Source: Conchocele bisecta
Lineage: Eukaryota; Mollusca; Bivalvia; Lucinida; Thyasiridae
Length of the DNA stretch: 64,000 bases
NCBI GenBank assembly: GCA_029237695.1
Contig: CM055272.1
Span: forward strand, 29,026,791-29,090,790
Direction: 5' to 3'
Made by a program: the position numbers and the translations under genes. The notes below the pieces were generated by a model. That model had not been told where the DNA came from. It saw only the letters and a list, made by a program, of their open reading frames with translations, and ran no database searches. Numbering within the stretch: the stretch's first letter is position 1; each line of letters opens with the position of its first letter. This document shows positions 23,536-34,846 of this stretch, piece by piece.

Positions 23536-23631
23536 GGGCCCGTTTCACTAAACTTCTTACGCTACAAACTTTCTTACGTCTACGATACTTTTCGTACGAA
23601 CTTCTTGCGAACTTCTTACGTGCGAAATTTA

Positions 23632-24067
23632 TTAAGTTACGAACTTCTTAAGAATTCTCCAGTATTGGAAATCCATCAAGCCCTTTGAATGTAAACTTCC
23701 GGTCCGACTTTGACAACCAGACGACAGCTGTAGAATCAACTTCCTTAGTCCAGCATGTTGAATACCAGGAAAGTGAATTGGACTGACACTGAGTGTCCCA
23801 TCCACGGCGCCCAGGGTGTTCGGAATCCTGGCCACACTGTAAAGGGCTTTTTTTCCAGTTGGCCAGGTCTTGTTCCTCGGTTGGAAAACTGATGTTGTCC
23901 AGTCGATTATTGATGGCTGAGACTTTATCAGTAACACACCGAAAAACCGAACTCCTAGAAACACCGTGGATGTCGCTAGCCTCGGAGTAGAACTCACCCT
24001 TCGCCAGGTAGCGCAGGGTAACAAATGTCTGCAAAGTTTCAAGTGCTTCAGTCTTTGATGATCTCAA
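23632..24067 (-). pseudogene. HARBI1-like transposase fragment
   Basis: Transposase of the Harbinger element (DDE nuclease). On the - strand from 24067 one frame gives the N-terminal helical part (ALETLQTFVTLRYLAKGEF, YSEASDIHGVSRSSVFRCV, a helix-turn-helix-like segment). After a frameshift at about 23860 another frame gives IPNTLGAVDGTLSV, which carries the first catalytic aspartate of the family's GxIDGT motif. The second aspartate and the glutamate regions are absent; the frame ends near 23632, close to the element's left end. The companion Myb-like protein is not seen. The element is non-autonomous. Confidence 0.8.
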
Positions 24068-24286
24068 ATGTGTTTTTTATTTGCTTTAGCTTGTACTGTA
24101 TACCATACGGGTCATGGAGTTGCTATATTGGCCATCTTAGTATATACAATCCATCAGTAAGTTTTATCTCTTGTGGCGTTCGACACATAACACAAATAAT
24201 TTGACATACCCATAAATACAAGTTTGTGCAACGTCCTATTGGTTATTTTCATCACACTTATATACAAAGTCTGATTTCCTATTACT

Positions 24287-24480
24287 TGTAGGGAAGGGGC
24301 CAAGTGGCTTTGGTGTGGTTTGGACCTGGAACCAGGTCGGGTTATTCTAATTTCAGGGCAGAATATATATTTTTTTCAATGTAAATATTCCGTTCTGATT
24401 TTGGGATCCCCCATCCCCAATGCAGCAGGTTGATTACGGGATCGAACCAGTTGGCCAGGCCTTACATGACCTTAACCTGT
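24287..24480 (+). mobile_element. SINE family A fragment inside Harbinger
   Basis: Begins 'ggggccaagtggctttggtg', includes 'ggacctggaaccaggtcgg' and 'ttttgggatcccccatcccc', and ends at 'gccttacatgaccttaacctg'. Both ends are truncated. Confidence 0.65.
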
Positions 24481-24789
24481 TGTATAGCTTTCTGGCATAA
24501 CATTTATAGCACGATGTTGTCATATCTGTCTATAATGTATTGCACCTCATTGTAATACTTTTTCTGTCATATTATTTACTGTATGTGTCAAACGGTGGTC
24601 GAAGTGTGAAACTGTAAGATTGTTGTACATACAAAGATGGCGGAGATGGCGGAGATGGCAACTCGATGTACCATATAGTATACAGTAACAAAACAAATGT
24701 TGTTTTCTGAAAATGTTCTGGAAATGGCTGCGAACATTAGACGGACATGATTGGGTAATATTCCTAATATCACAACACATTACATATAT

Positions 24790-25705
24790 TACTTTTGAAA
24801 GTTATTTGATTTGTGTTTTCATCCATTTCACCCCTACACCACACTACAATTATAGCGAATCACTCCTCCTTAAACCACATTATATCAGGCTGCATTTGCT
24901 GGCTAACTGATCAGAAGGTAAAATTATAGTTAGTAACTACTCCATAAGCCACATTATATAAGGCTGCATTTGTTGGGATAACTGATAAGCATCTACAATT
25001 ATAAGTCACGTTATATCATGCTGCATTTGTTGTGCTAACTGATGAACAGTTTACAATTAATTTATAGTGAGTAACTACTCCATAAGCCACGTTATATATC
25101 GGGCTGCATTTGTTGGGCTAACTGATTAATATCTATAAGTATAGTGAGTCACTACTCTATAAGCCACGTTATATCAGGCTGCGTATGCTGGCTAACTGAT
25201 CAGCAGGTACAAGTATAGTGAGTCCTTTATAAGCCACGTATAGGCTGCATTGGACTAACTGACAACCAGGACAATAGTGAGTCATATCAAGCCACGTATC
25301 GGCGCATATGTTGGACTAACTGATCAACAGGTACAAGTATAGTGAGTCACTATTCTATAAGCCACGTTATATCAGGCTGCATATGTTGGACTAACTGATC
25401 AACAGGTACAAGTATAGTGAGTCACTATTCTATAAGCCACGGTATATAGGTGCATATGTTGCTATGATCAGCAGGTACAAGTATAGTGAGTCACTATTCT
25501 ATAAGCCACGTTATATCAGGCTGCATATGTTGGGCTAACTGATCAGCAGGTACAAGTATAGTGAGTCACTATTCTATAAGCCACGGTATATCAGGCTGCA
25601 TTTGCTGGACTAACTGATCAACAGCTACAAATATAGTGAGTCACTACTCTATAAGCCACGTTATATCAGGGTTGCATATGCTGGCTACTGTAACTGATAA
25701 GCAGC
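24790..25705. repeat. ~75-bp tandem array, about 11 copies
   Basis: The unit 'ataagccacgttatatcagg' then 'ctgcatatgttggactaact', 'gatcaacaggtacaagtata' and 'gtgagtcactattct' repeats with several internal deletions around 25215-25310 and 25440-25470. It lies wholly within the Harbinger element. Confidence 0.9.
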
Positions 25706-26174
25706 TAAAGCTAGATAATCTGGTCTGTCTATGCACTTAGGGCCCCTATAAGTGATTTGATAAACACACGGTCAGACAAAAACTTTAATAAACACAAATA
25801 AACAGACGAACGGACGTACGATCAATAGTGAGGGTAATAGTAGTAATGCGGAAGGATGTATCATTACTAAGTAATGCCAACAATAAACGGACAGACAGAC
25901 AGACAAACGGAAGGATAGGGCGAAACCTATAGGGCGAAATATGCACCGCCGATTTGACGGCGATGTTATTAATGGAATACATGTATGGCGGACGTGACAC
26001 TTGCGCTAAAAAATCTTCGTACGGTAGCCCAATACCTATCGCAGACTTACGAGGAAAGTTACGAACTTCGCAAGAATGTTCGCACGAAATTGACGTTAGT
26101 GAAACGGTAAAATGCGCCTAAGAAGTTTGTACGATAATTTCTTATCGTAAGAAGTTTAGTGAAACGGGCCCCAG

Positions 26175-26300
26175 GGGTTTTAGATGCGGATTCATTCAGT
26201 ATTCACGGAGTTATGGCCCTTGACTTAGTGAAAAGTGCGGATATTCAACGTGTGTCGCGTATCTTCAAAAGTATGCAGAAAATACAAGGTAGCTACATAT
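26175..26300 (+). mobile_element. pearl-like element (GTCTCCCCC type), right part
   Basis: Core unit resumes with 'ggggttttagatgcgg', 'tcacggagttatggccctt' and 'gtgtcgcgtatcttcaaaag'. Its 3' terminus is not clear; similarity fades near 26290. Confidence 0.6.
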
Positions 26301-27529
26301 ATGCTGTTGCTGCCTTAAATTCTACTTTTCCAAGTTCTGATAACATGCAGTGGTGGTATTGGGGGAGAAATATGTTTTTGTCTGAAAAACAATCCTCTAG
26401 TTTTTGTTTGTGAACAGCGGCCATGTCAAGTTTTTATAAATTTCAGTTTATAAGCGCTATTTTCCTTTCATCACAATCTGGCCGCTATCATTTGAATTGC
26501 AACCGGTCGTATCCAATTAGTCATCGATTACATTCGCATACATTGGCACAACGCTCTTTTGAAAATATTTACCTTGCCCGATATGGTCGGTGTCATTTTG
26601 GCGACATTAAACATTTTCCATGAAAAATATTGCATAACTCCATTAACGGTAATTCCCGATATGTATTCCGTGTCGTGTATTCCAATAAGCATAATGCAAT
26701 TCCGCGTAAGTCATAAAACTCCATCATTAGCTGGCAAACTGTGTTTACACGATTCTGATTCGTCTACAGTGACAAGACTAAGACTTCAAACACACCGCGC
26801 TTGTCAAGTGTAAATTTCACACTGCGGGGCAAAAGGCCATATCAAAGATCAATACACGCGGTTGCTGACGTCAGTCACGTAGTCCACACTAGACTGGTAC
26901 CCCTGTCGGATGCGCAGCCTAGCGAAACAATGCTACCGGGAACCAGTCTAAAGTGACACGACAAACGTGTTTATATGAATTGGGTCTCGATCTCCGACAA
27001 ATCCCGGCTTATTGCATTAGCGGCCAGACCAGGCAGTGAATTTGCGTAGGATGTCAATGGTTTACAATGTTTGCCAATCTCTAATTAAAAACATAAGTAA
27101 TTACGTCAGCGGACATTGCCAATTCGTCATAGGCTGCTGAAATATTCGGGCTTGATCAGGACATTGGACAGAAAGCAAATAAGCCTGACCTATCTCGCGT
27201 GGGTTACTCGATTTGACACATTCAATGAAATATTTTTGTTACACAAAAAACTCGCGATTTTCACAGGCCGCGCCACATATCGTATATGACCGTTATTAAT
27301 TTCAACTGATGGTGTGAAATTTAGAATAAGAAAACAAAATACTAATGGTCATGCTAATTACGACAAGCTATTAAATGGTGCACCAAAACAAGCCGCGGGA
27401 TATACTTATCATGAAGATAATTACTCCCCTTTGTATATAATTTCCAAAGCGAGGCTGGGTTCAGAACAATAACAACAAGATGACATAACAAAATAAATTG
27501 ACTATTTTTGCCATTTTCATGAAATTTTT
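26300..27529. other. unclassified intergenic sequence
   Basis: No exon or transposon could be supported. A short inverted repeat lies at 26887-26954 ('cactagactggtac' against 'gaaccagtctaaagtg'), separated by a 40-base loop. Confidence 0.4.
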
Positions 27530-27591
27530 GTCCCGCCTGCTTTAGCAGAAGCGGGACATAGGCATAGCTATTCCGTCGGTGGCGTCGTCGG

Positions 27592-27624
<33 letters not shown>

Positions 27625-29019
27625 TGGCGTCAACATTTTTTGCATTTTTTAAGTTTTTGCGTTTAGCTCAGTTTCCAGAAAACTATAACTCCTACGACCT
27701 CCATACTTGGTATACATCAACACTGTGGTGTAACCATCTCACACAGAGGGAGTCCATGTGACCTTCACCTACTTTTCATGGTTCATTGACCTACTTTTCG
27801 CATGCATTCAACGTTAAGTTTTTGCGTTTAGCTCTGTTTCTAAAACTTAACGCTCAGGTTAATTCATTGTAACTTCTGTTTCCCTCAATGGAATGCTTTA
27901 ATATTCCATACATGCATTTGTAACAACATCCCGCATCATTCTACAGAAAGCCCATGGTGCCCGCTAACCCCAAAGGTCAAGGTCACTGAATTAGAAATTT
28001 CCATGTTTGGAAAAGTTAACGCTTAGTTTATGCTTTAATATTCCATATATGCATTTGTAACAACATCCCGCATCATTCTACAGAAAGCCCATCATTCTAC
28101 AGAAAGCCCATGGTGCCCGCTAACCCCAAAGGTCAAGGTCACTGACTTAGAAATTTCCGTGTTTGGAAAAATTAACGCTCAGTTTATGCTTTAATATTCC
28201 ATACATGCATTTGTAACAACATCCCGCATCATTTTACCGAAAGCCCATGGTGCCCGCTGACCCCAAAGGTCAAGGTCACTGACTTAGAAATTTACGTGTT
28301 TGGAAAAGTTAACGCTCAGTTTATGCTTTAATATTCCATACATGTATTTGTAACAACATCCCGCATCATTCTACAGAAAGCCCATGGTGCCCGCAAACCC
28401 CAAAGGTCAAGGTCACTGACTTAGAAATTTACTTGTTTGGAAAAGTTATCGCTCAGTTTATGCTTTAATATTCCATACATGCATTTGTACCAACATCCCG
28501 CATCATTCTACAGAAAGCCCATGGTGTCCGCTAACCCCAAAGGTCAAGGTCACTGACTTAGAAATGTACGTGTTTGGAAAAGTTAACGCTCAGTTTATGC
28601 TTTAATATTCCATACATGCATTTTTACCAACATCCCGCATCATTCTACAGAAAGCCCATGGTGCCCGCTGACCCCAAAGGTCAAGGTCGCTGACTTAGAA
28701 ATTTACGTGTTTGGAAAAGTTAACGCTCAGTTTATGCTTTAATGTTCCATACATGCATTTGTAACATCCCGCATCATTCTACAGAAAGCCCATGGTGCCC
28801 GCAAACCCCAAAGGTCAAGGTCACTGACTTAGAAATTTACGTGTTTGGAAAAGTTAACGCTCAGTTTATGCTTTAATATTCCATACATGCATTTGTAACA
28901 ACATCCCGCAACATTCTACAGAAAGCCCATGGTGCTCACTAACCCCAAGTTTATTACAAGCTCCTTATGTACTATCAAACTGCGCCAGGCGGGACATCTT
29001 GCACCGCGGAGCTCTTGTT
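27530..29019 (+). mobile_element. pearl-like element, ~137-bp core x8
   Basis: The 5' palindrome 'gtcccgcctgctttagcag' plus 'aagcgggac' is followed by a (GGCGTCGTC)n tract instead of GTCC. About eight core units follow, each with 'ttccatacatgcatttg', 'aacatcccgcatcattctac', 'gaaagcccatggtgcccgc' and 'ccaaaggtcaaggtcactg'. The 3' part carries the inverted 'caggcgggac', then 'caccgcggagct' and the terminus CTTGTT (29014-29019). Confidence 0.85.
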
Positions 29020-29259
29020 AATTGATAAAAAGCAGATACACACCACGATCGTGCAATAGCGAATCATCCGGTGGAAGTGTATACAGCCAAGACGTTTTCT
29101 ATGCATGCCTATATATTACAATAGAATGCTAAATACATGTACATGGCCGACTTTGTAGTGAAACCGGGAAAATGTTTGACCCTTAGAACAACGACCACCT
29201 GTCAACAACGGCCACTTTGGCCACTTCTCTTTGCCGGTCGTTGTTCACAGGTTCGACTG

Positions 29260-29429
29260 TACAGTCAAACCTGTGCTAAAGGCCACCTACGATAGCAATT
29301 ACCTGTCTGTAGCAGCCACACATTTGTTCTCCCAATTACTCAATTACTACATAAATGAACCTGTGAACAAATGCCATACTAGTATTTTTGTCTGCCCATG
29401 ACTGGTCTTTATTCACAGGTTTGACTGTA
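29260..29429. mobile_element. MITE with 'tacagtcaaacctgtg' ends
   Basis: TIRs 'tacagtcaaacctgtg' at 29260-29275 and 'cacaggtttgactgta' at 29414-29429 begin and end with TA. A partial second copy abuts on the left (29160-29261), ending in 'cacaggttcgactgta', and another partial copy begins near 22387. The interior repeats 'cgaccacctgtc.acaacggcca'. Confidence 0.75.
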
Positions 29430-29829
29430 CCTACATTTTCGCATGTCCATATATCGCCGTGATTGATTTTGAAAATCATCATTATTTTCATCAACTGCTG
29501 TCGAAGGTTGACATAAATTTCAGAGCTCATGAGGAATTAAATTTCTGCATAAGCTCTGATATTTATGTCAACTTTCCATTCCGTGTACAGAAAATGTTGT
29601 ATATATATATTCAAAATCAATACAATGTTGTGATAGGGAGTAATTCCCGAGTGGACCGATTTAAAAACCTTTATTTTTGTTCATCAGAAAAACCTTTAAA
29701 ATCTTTATTCTGTCCGAAAAACCTTATAAAAATGGTACATGTCTTGGAAACTTTGAAGCTCCCCTAAATTTAATTCCTTAAATATCCAATATGTGAACAA
29801 TAACTTATACTTAATACCATATTAAACAA

Positions 29830-30150
29830 AAAATGGCATCATTAAACGAAGCTTATCCCCTCGTTGGCAGCCTTGATAATAATAATAAAAAACAAACCAA
29901 CAAAAAACAGTGACCTTGACCTTGAGCGGTCGAACATGGGTCGTACAGGCAGCCTTGATAATAAAAAAAAGAAGAAAAACACTTTAACATTTTTGCCTTA
30001 CAAACAAGGTGAACATACGTCCTCAGTGACCTTGATCTTGGGCGGTCGGACGGGGGTCGTATGCAAAACAAAGCACCATCCCTAGCCACACATTGTGGCC
30101 AAATATTATCAAAATCGGTGAAGCGGTTCATGAGTTATTGAAAAATGAAA
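29830..30150. repeat. dispersed repeat with 'gtgaccttgaccttg' motif
   Basis: The stretch 'ttaaacgaagcttatcccc' with 'ggcagccttgataataat' is shared with 12115-12165. It is followed by two tandem pieces carrying 'gtgaccttga(c/t)cttg(a/g)gcggtcgg' and ends in 'atcaaaatcggtgaagcgg'. It lies just upstream of the first EXD2-like exon and is probably an unrelated element. Confidence 0.45.
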
Positions 30151-30244
30151 GGTACGTACGTACATGGACTAACGCCATATCCCCTCTTGCCCATTGGCGA
30201 AGGGATAGTAATCACTCCAGAGCCTATTTTTATTGTGACTTCAG

Positions 30245-30356
30245 CCCGAGTCAGGGATTACAGGGCTTGGCCTCGGGCATTCTGGGTGTTGCCATGGTGA
30301 AGGACATACACATACGGTGTGGAGACTGGGAGGCGGACACATTGTCTGATGACCAG
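30245..30356 (+). CDS. EXD2: EXD2-like exon: nuclease domain, distal part
   Basis: Internal exon of a putative EXD2 orthologue, a DEDDy-family 3'-5' exonuclease that in vertebrates is linked to mitochondria and to DNA end processing. The acceptor is a pyrimidine-rich tract ending 'gtgacttcag' and the donor is CAG|gtgatt. The exon enters with two bases carried from an upstream exon and leaves in phase 0. The translation carries QGLQGLASGILGV and IHIRCGDWEADTLSDDQ, which matches the segment just before catalytic motif III in EXD2 (a conserved C-x-x-W-E plus L-x-x-D-Q pattern). The upstream exons with the first catalytic residues were not found in this window. Confidence 0.8.
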
Positions 30357-30804
30357 GTGATTTGACTTTCTCAGCAGGTTCTCATGCTCAAAATCATGCA
30401 ATTTGATTGGTTGAGGCTGAGCTGTGCTAAGAACTCAGTATTTGCAAAGTTTTATGTACCTTGAAAAACTTGTACATACATGTATAGTTGCCACCCTGTC
30501 CATCTGTTAACCCTTTTCATGCTGAGGATACGCCATTATATTTGCGGAAAATCCTAAATATTTACCTTCTGTGCGCTCAGAAGTATATATCGCGACATCT
30601 ACTTTCACCCACTTGAACCCACAGAAAAATGAATCTTTACAATGAGTATTGACTTGAACTTATGGACTTACTTTGGTAGCCCTGTGCACCAATGTCACCT
30701 CTGCTCAAGGTCAAGTGTTATTGATTTCTTGTTTTGTGTGTTGTTTTTGTCTCGCTTCAGTAGCTGGAACGACTATAGGTTCTGCTTTTCTGTGATGTCA
30801 ACAT

Positions 30805-31528
30805 TACAGTACAGCCACCGCGAAACCCGCACATGTTTTGTAATTGCGGCAACCAATTTAGCTTTAGCGCGGAATATTGCCGCAATCTCTCGCAAAACGT
30901 CCCGTGGCCGTTTGCGGCATAACGCAAAACTCCGCAAATTTTACGCGGTCGTTTCGCGGCGATCCTCGGCAAAACTCGGCAAAACTTCCCAGCGTGTACA
31001 ACGTACAATGTACATGTTATCGCACCTTTACCGCCGCGTTTTGCGGCAAAATGGACACGGTAAAATGCGGAAAAACTCGGCAATTCACTCTGAAAATGTG
31101 TACATTGTTTGATTGAATGAAGTCAGTTTTACCCTTGTAGACATGCATTTCGCATGGATCGATTTGGTATATCTGTCCGATATTGATCATGTAAGATGTA
31201 GATATCAAACAGGCATATTCATATTCAGGCAAAAGGCATATTCGCAAAACATCGCAAAACTCCGCATTTTCTGTCCATCAAAACGCCGCAAATTGTGGCA
31301 AATGTGCCGATGATCCGTTTTATGATTTCGCCGCGTTTTGCCACAATTGACTTGGGTCACGATTGCGGCAATTTATTTTAACAATTGCGGCAATACCGCG
31401 AGAACTTTGCGACGCTTTGCGGGATTTCGCGGCAAACCAGCGATTTGCCGCAATAGGTAGGAAATTCCGCGCTGGCGAAAAACTCCGCAAAGCAAAAAAT
31501 GTGCGGGTTTCGCGGTGGCTGTACTGTA
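30805..31528. mobile_element. TIR element with 'cagtacagccaccgcg' ends
   Basis: A 724-bp element with TIRs 'tacagtacagccaccgcg' then 'aaacccgcacat' and the complement. TA at both ends fits a Tc1/mariner-type target. The interior is crowded with 'gcggcaaa', 'ttgcggcat' and 'cgcaaaactccgc' oligomers on both strands and carries no transposase. Confidence 0.85.
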
Positions 31529-31869
31529 GTTCAGTTTTTGGGCTTATGTAAATAACTCAATACCTTACCACCTATCACCTTCATAAATTATGTAGTACAT
31601 ACTTTTATTATGATATGTAAATGAACATACCGGTAGGTATATTTAAATATTTTTTTCTCTTGTTTGGGAACCCAATTGTCAAGTTTAGACTATGTTTCTT
31701 CGCATGACGTATTTGGGATGTCAACAACACCTTATATTATTATATGACTAAATATTTCAGTCATTCTCATTGGCTGAAACACGGCCACGTGATTATCTAC
31801 AAATTGAATGTAGACCTTTACACGAATAAGCACTCTCGGACTGCGAGGTGTTTATTCATGTAAACAAAC

Positions 31870-32776
31870 CTATTGTTCACCTCCTTAGAGCGAGTCAGCT
31901 TGTCCGTCCGTGTTTCCGTCCGTCACAAAACTTAACAATTAATTGTAAATTTCCTTTTAACTTCTCTTTCCCTTTGCGGAAATCTTTCATATTTTACCCG
32001 CCCCTTCTCTGACACTCATACATCATTCTGCAACAAACCTACGACCCCCATTTATGCCAGGGGTCAAGGTCACGGACTTAGAAACTTAGAAAAAAACGAA
32101 AACTTAACAATTGTAAATTTCCTTTCAACTTCTCATTCCCTTTGCGGAAATCTTTCATATTTTACCCGCCCCTTCTCTGACACGCATACATCATTTTGCA
32201 ACAAACTTACGACCCCCATTTATGCCAGGGGTCAAGGTCACGGACTTAGAAACTTAGAAAAAAAACGAAAACTTAACAATTGTAAATTTCCTTTTAACTT
32301 CTCTTTCCCTTTGCGGAAATCTTTCATATTTTACCCGCCCCCTTCTCTGACACTCATACATCATTCTGCAACAAACCTACGACCCCCATTTATGCCAGGG
32401 GTCAAGGTCATGGACTTAGAAACTTAGAAAAAAACGAAAACTTAACAATTGTAAATTTCCTTTTAACTTCTCTTTCCCTTTGCGGAAATCTTTCATATTT
32501 TACCCACCCTTCTCTGACACTCATACATCTTTCTGCAACAAACCTACGACCCCCATCCCCCATTTATGCCAGGGCTCAAGGTCACGGACTTATAAACTTA
32601 GAAAAAAAACTAAAACTTAACAAATGTAAATTTCCTTATAACTTCTCTTTCCCTCGGTTTAATGCAGTGATATTTTACCCGGCCCTTCTCTGACACTCAT
32701 ACATCATTCTGCAACAAACCTACGACCCTCATTTATGCCAGGGGTCAAGGTCACGGACGTAGAATGTCTAGTTTGC
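31870..32776 (+). mobile_element. pearl-like element, ~169-bp core x5
   Basis: GTCCGTCCGTG..CCGTCCGTC at about 31899-31925, then five units with 'aacttaacaattgtaaat', 'tttgcggaaatctttcat', 'cctacgacccccatttatg' and 'aggggtcaaggtcacggac'. It ends 'gaatgtCTAGTTtgc' (CTAGTT at 32768-32773). The 5' palindrome is poor ('ttagagcgagtcagct'). Confidence 0.75.
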
Positions 32777-33006
32777 TTTTTTTCAACTGGAACCACCATC
32801 GCACTCTCCATATGTGCTGACATAGTCTTTTATCTGAAAATGATAGTATGCGAGCTGGAATTCATTCTAGGTCAGGGCTGACGTGGGGGGGGGGGGGTAT
32901 TCTGTAAGCCCCGCTTACTGACAAATCTAGTTGATATTGGTGTTTACACTGTCAGGGACTCGGTATTCCTGATTTTATGAATATTCGTGGTATGGGTCAT
33001 ATAATA

Positions 33007-33151
33007 ACACAATTATAGTCTTTTGAGTCGGTGTACATGAGATTTACGGACCTTCGAAAAGTGATGTTCACTTCCGCCTTCGACGTCGGTGAACATCACT
33101 TTTCTCAGGTCCGTAAATCTCATGTACACCTCCTCAAAAGACAATAATTGT
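33007..33151. mobile_element. foldback MITE, ~66-bp arms
   Basis: 'acacaattatagtctttt' to 'gaaaagtgatgttcac' is complemented by 'gtgaacatcacttttc' to 'aaagacaataattgta', with a 14-base centre. Confidence 0.85.
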
Positions 33152-33337
33152 ATATTATTGCCTCCATATTTATGATATGCATTTATTAGGAGTTTTGATA
33201 ACCTGGACAGGCCTTGACTGGGCAGACATGTAATTCCACAGAATTTCTTTATATATGTCTTATTTCTTAGTACCAGTAACAAAATCTTGGTTCACGGTAA
33301 GCCTTGTAATTACTACGTGTGTCCTAGCCTTAGGCTT

Positions 33338-33650
33338 GGGTTGTGGCCGAGCGGTTAGAGCACTGGACTTCAATACGAGAGGTTGCGAGTTCAATCCCCA
33401 CCCAGCGCGTGAAAAATAATTTAAGTATTCTATCTCTCGGGTCCATCGGACGAGACTTGAAACCGAGGTCCCGTCCCTACCGGACCTTGGCTAAACCGGA
33501 TGTGGTAAACCCATTCACTTTCAATATTTCTTATTTATCACCAAAAGTATATGTTGTAACCACTCATTTGAACCGTCTTGAAGAGATGGTTAAAATGGTG
33601 GTGACAATATATACTCCTGATGAGAAATTATTAGAACTTAGAGATTAGAG
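33338..33650 (+). mobile_element. tRNA-derived SINE with unusual direct repeat
   Basis: The head resembles a tRNA: box A-like 'tggccgagcggttagagc' and box B-like 'gcgagttcaatcc', with a poorly pairing acceptor stem, so not a functional tRNA. The body has 'cgagacttgaaaccgagg' and 'accggaccttggctaaaccgg'. A 21-bp direct repeat beginning 'ttagagcactggactt' lies at 33355-33375 and 33645-33665. Confidence 0.6.
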
Positions 33651-33754
33651 CACTGGACTTCAATAAGTGAGTATTCAATATTTGTGTATGTGACAGTTGA
33701 ATCTGGTTATACCCCTTATGTGAGTATTATGATTATTCGTAATCCTATTAATTT

Positions 33755-33880
33755 TAGGGGAATGGGCCAAGTGACTTTGGTGTGGTATGGACCTGGCACC
33801 AGGTCAAGTTAGATACGGGATCTAAGCCTTAAATGACCCTAGCTGTTGATAGGCCATTAAACACCAATAAACAAACAAAC
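33755..33880 (+). mobile_element. SINE family A, truncated
   Basis: Begins 'aggggaatgggccaagtg', ends 'ggccattaaacaccaataaa' and 'caaacaaac', about 28 bases before the EXD2-like acceptor at 33909. Confidence 0.75.
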
Positions 33881-33908
33881 TAACCTGGTATTCTCTAATC
33901 CCTTTCAG

Positions 33909-34148
33909 ATTAACTATGCGGCTGATGACGCATTAATCGCTGTAGACATTCTCATGCAGCTGGTTGCTGTGAAAATATATGGCATTACCCGGCAACTCTG
34001 TTACTATGGGAACACAGTGAGCACAGACGAGGCTTCATTCTGGCAGACTGCCAGATCCCTCTGTCAGGGTATCGTCGATGTCGCGTTCAAGAATCCAAAG
34101 ACAACATCGTCAAGGATGGATGGTGAGGCTGGACAGAGCAGTATGGAG
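33909..34148 (+). CDS. EXD2: EXD2-like exon: catalytic motif III
   Basis: Second recognisable exon of the EXD2-like gene. The acceptor is 'aatccctttcag' and the donor GAG|gtatat; it enters and leaves in phase 0. It starts INYAADDALIAVDILMQL, giving the DEDDy motif III (Y-x3-D) that supplies the active-site tyrosine and aspartate. The rest (EASFWQTARSLCQGIVDV, then a polar SKTTSSR-like linker) parallels the linker that follows the nuclease domain in EXD2. The exon begins 3.5 kb after the previous one; that intron holds a TIR element, a pearl-like array and two SINEs. Confidence 0.85.
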
Positions 34149-34158
34149 GTATATGTAT

Positions 34159-34487
34159 AGAGAATAGTAGGTTAGTGCCGTGAATGGTAAAAAATATCTG
34201 TCAAGGCTTAGGAAACGGGATGGGCGAGGCTCTGTGCCACGTGTCATGTCACGTTTCCATGCCACGCCTGATATTTTTTCCCATTCACGGCACTAACCTA
34301 CTATTCTATTTATCCCGTCAACACTATAAATAGCTTTAAATTGCAAAAATTAACCCCAGCCACATCCTCAAAATCTGAGATTCAACTAGTATGACAACCG
34401 CACATATTCATACGCAGTGATTAGGTTGTATTGACACGATATCAAAAATGTTTCACGGCACATACGCACTGTTGACGGGATAAATAG
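34159..34487. mobile_element. composite MITE in EXD2-like intron (copy 1)
   Basis: Two abutting parts. First a palindrome with arms 'agaatagtaggttagtgccg' and its complement (34160-34306). Then a ~180-bp piece bounded by 'atttatcccgtcaac' and 'gttgacgggataaat'. The same two parts, joined at the same base, recur in opposite order/orientation at 35507-35853 and 40702-44210, so they move or duplicate as one unit. Confidence 0.8.
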
Positions 34488-34620
34488 AGGATCTTGCATG
34501 AGTGATGATTTAATACGATCTTTATTAAATGAGTTTACTGATTTCATAAAAAACGCGGCTTATGAAATCAGTCAACAGGTTTAATAAGCATCATGTTAAA
34601 TCAACAGAAATTTTATTTCT
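34488..34620. mobile_element. palindromic MITE, 'actgatttc' family
   Basis: Arms 'gagtttactgatttcata' and 'tatgaaatcagtcaacag' plus outer 'tgatgatttaatac/gcatcatgttaaatca'. A second copy is at 45226-45345 and a half copy at 55840-55905. Confidence 0.75.
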
Positions 34621-34846
34621 TGCATAAACATAGCACCATATGTTGCTGTTGTATTGATCACTTAACATGTTTTCCGTAGTGACCTGATTTGCATATTTAT
34701 CACACTGGTGTATTATGACTTTTATTACATTGTGAAAGGCCATTTTATGCACTAAAAGGCTGATTTTGAACACCATTAAACAAACAAACAAACAAAATTT
34801 ATGGCTGATCTGGATCTACACTGGTATGTTTGATACATTCACACAG

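Larger units (their letters stand above)
23536..26171. mobile_element. Harbinger-type DNA transposon (2.6 kb)
   Basis: The ends are 'gggcccgtttcactaaac' plus 'ttcttacg' and its exact complement. The flanking triplets are CTG (23533-23535) and CAG (26172-26174), at the place where the interrupted core unit reads 'acctggggtttt' elsewhere, so a 3-bp duplication with one change is implied. Three-base CWG/TWA duplications are typical of Harbinger elements. Subterminal 'cttcttacg/cgaacttcttgcg' motifs repeat at both ends. It contains a decayed transposase, a SINE copy and a tandem array. Confidence 0.85.

Noticed and set aside
30642..31112. 156-codon open frame
   Set aside because: It runs across the left TIR and oligomer-rich interior of a TIR element; its composition is repeat-driven and no motif is present.
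33340..33415. tRNA-Leu/Ser-like gene
   Set aside because: The acceptor and anticodon stems pair poorly and a SINE body follows.
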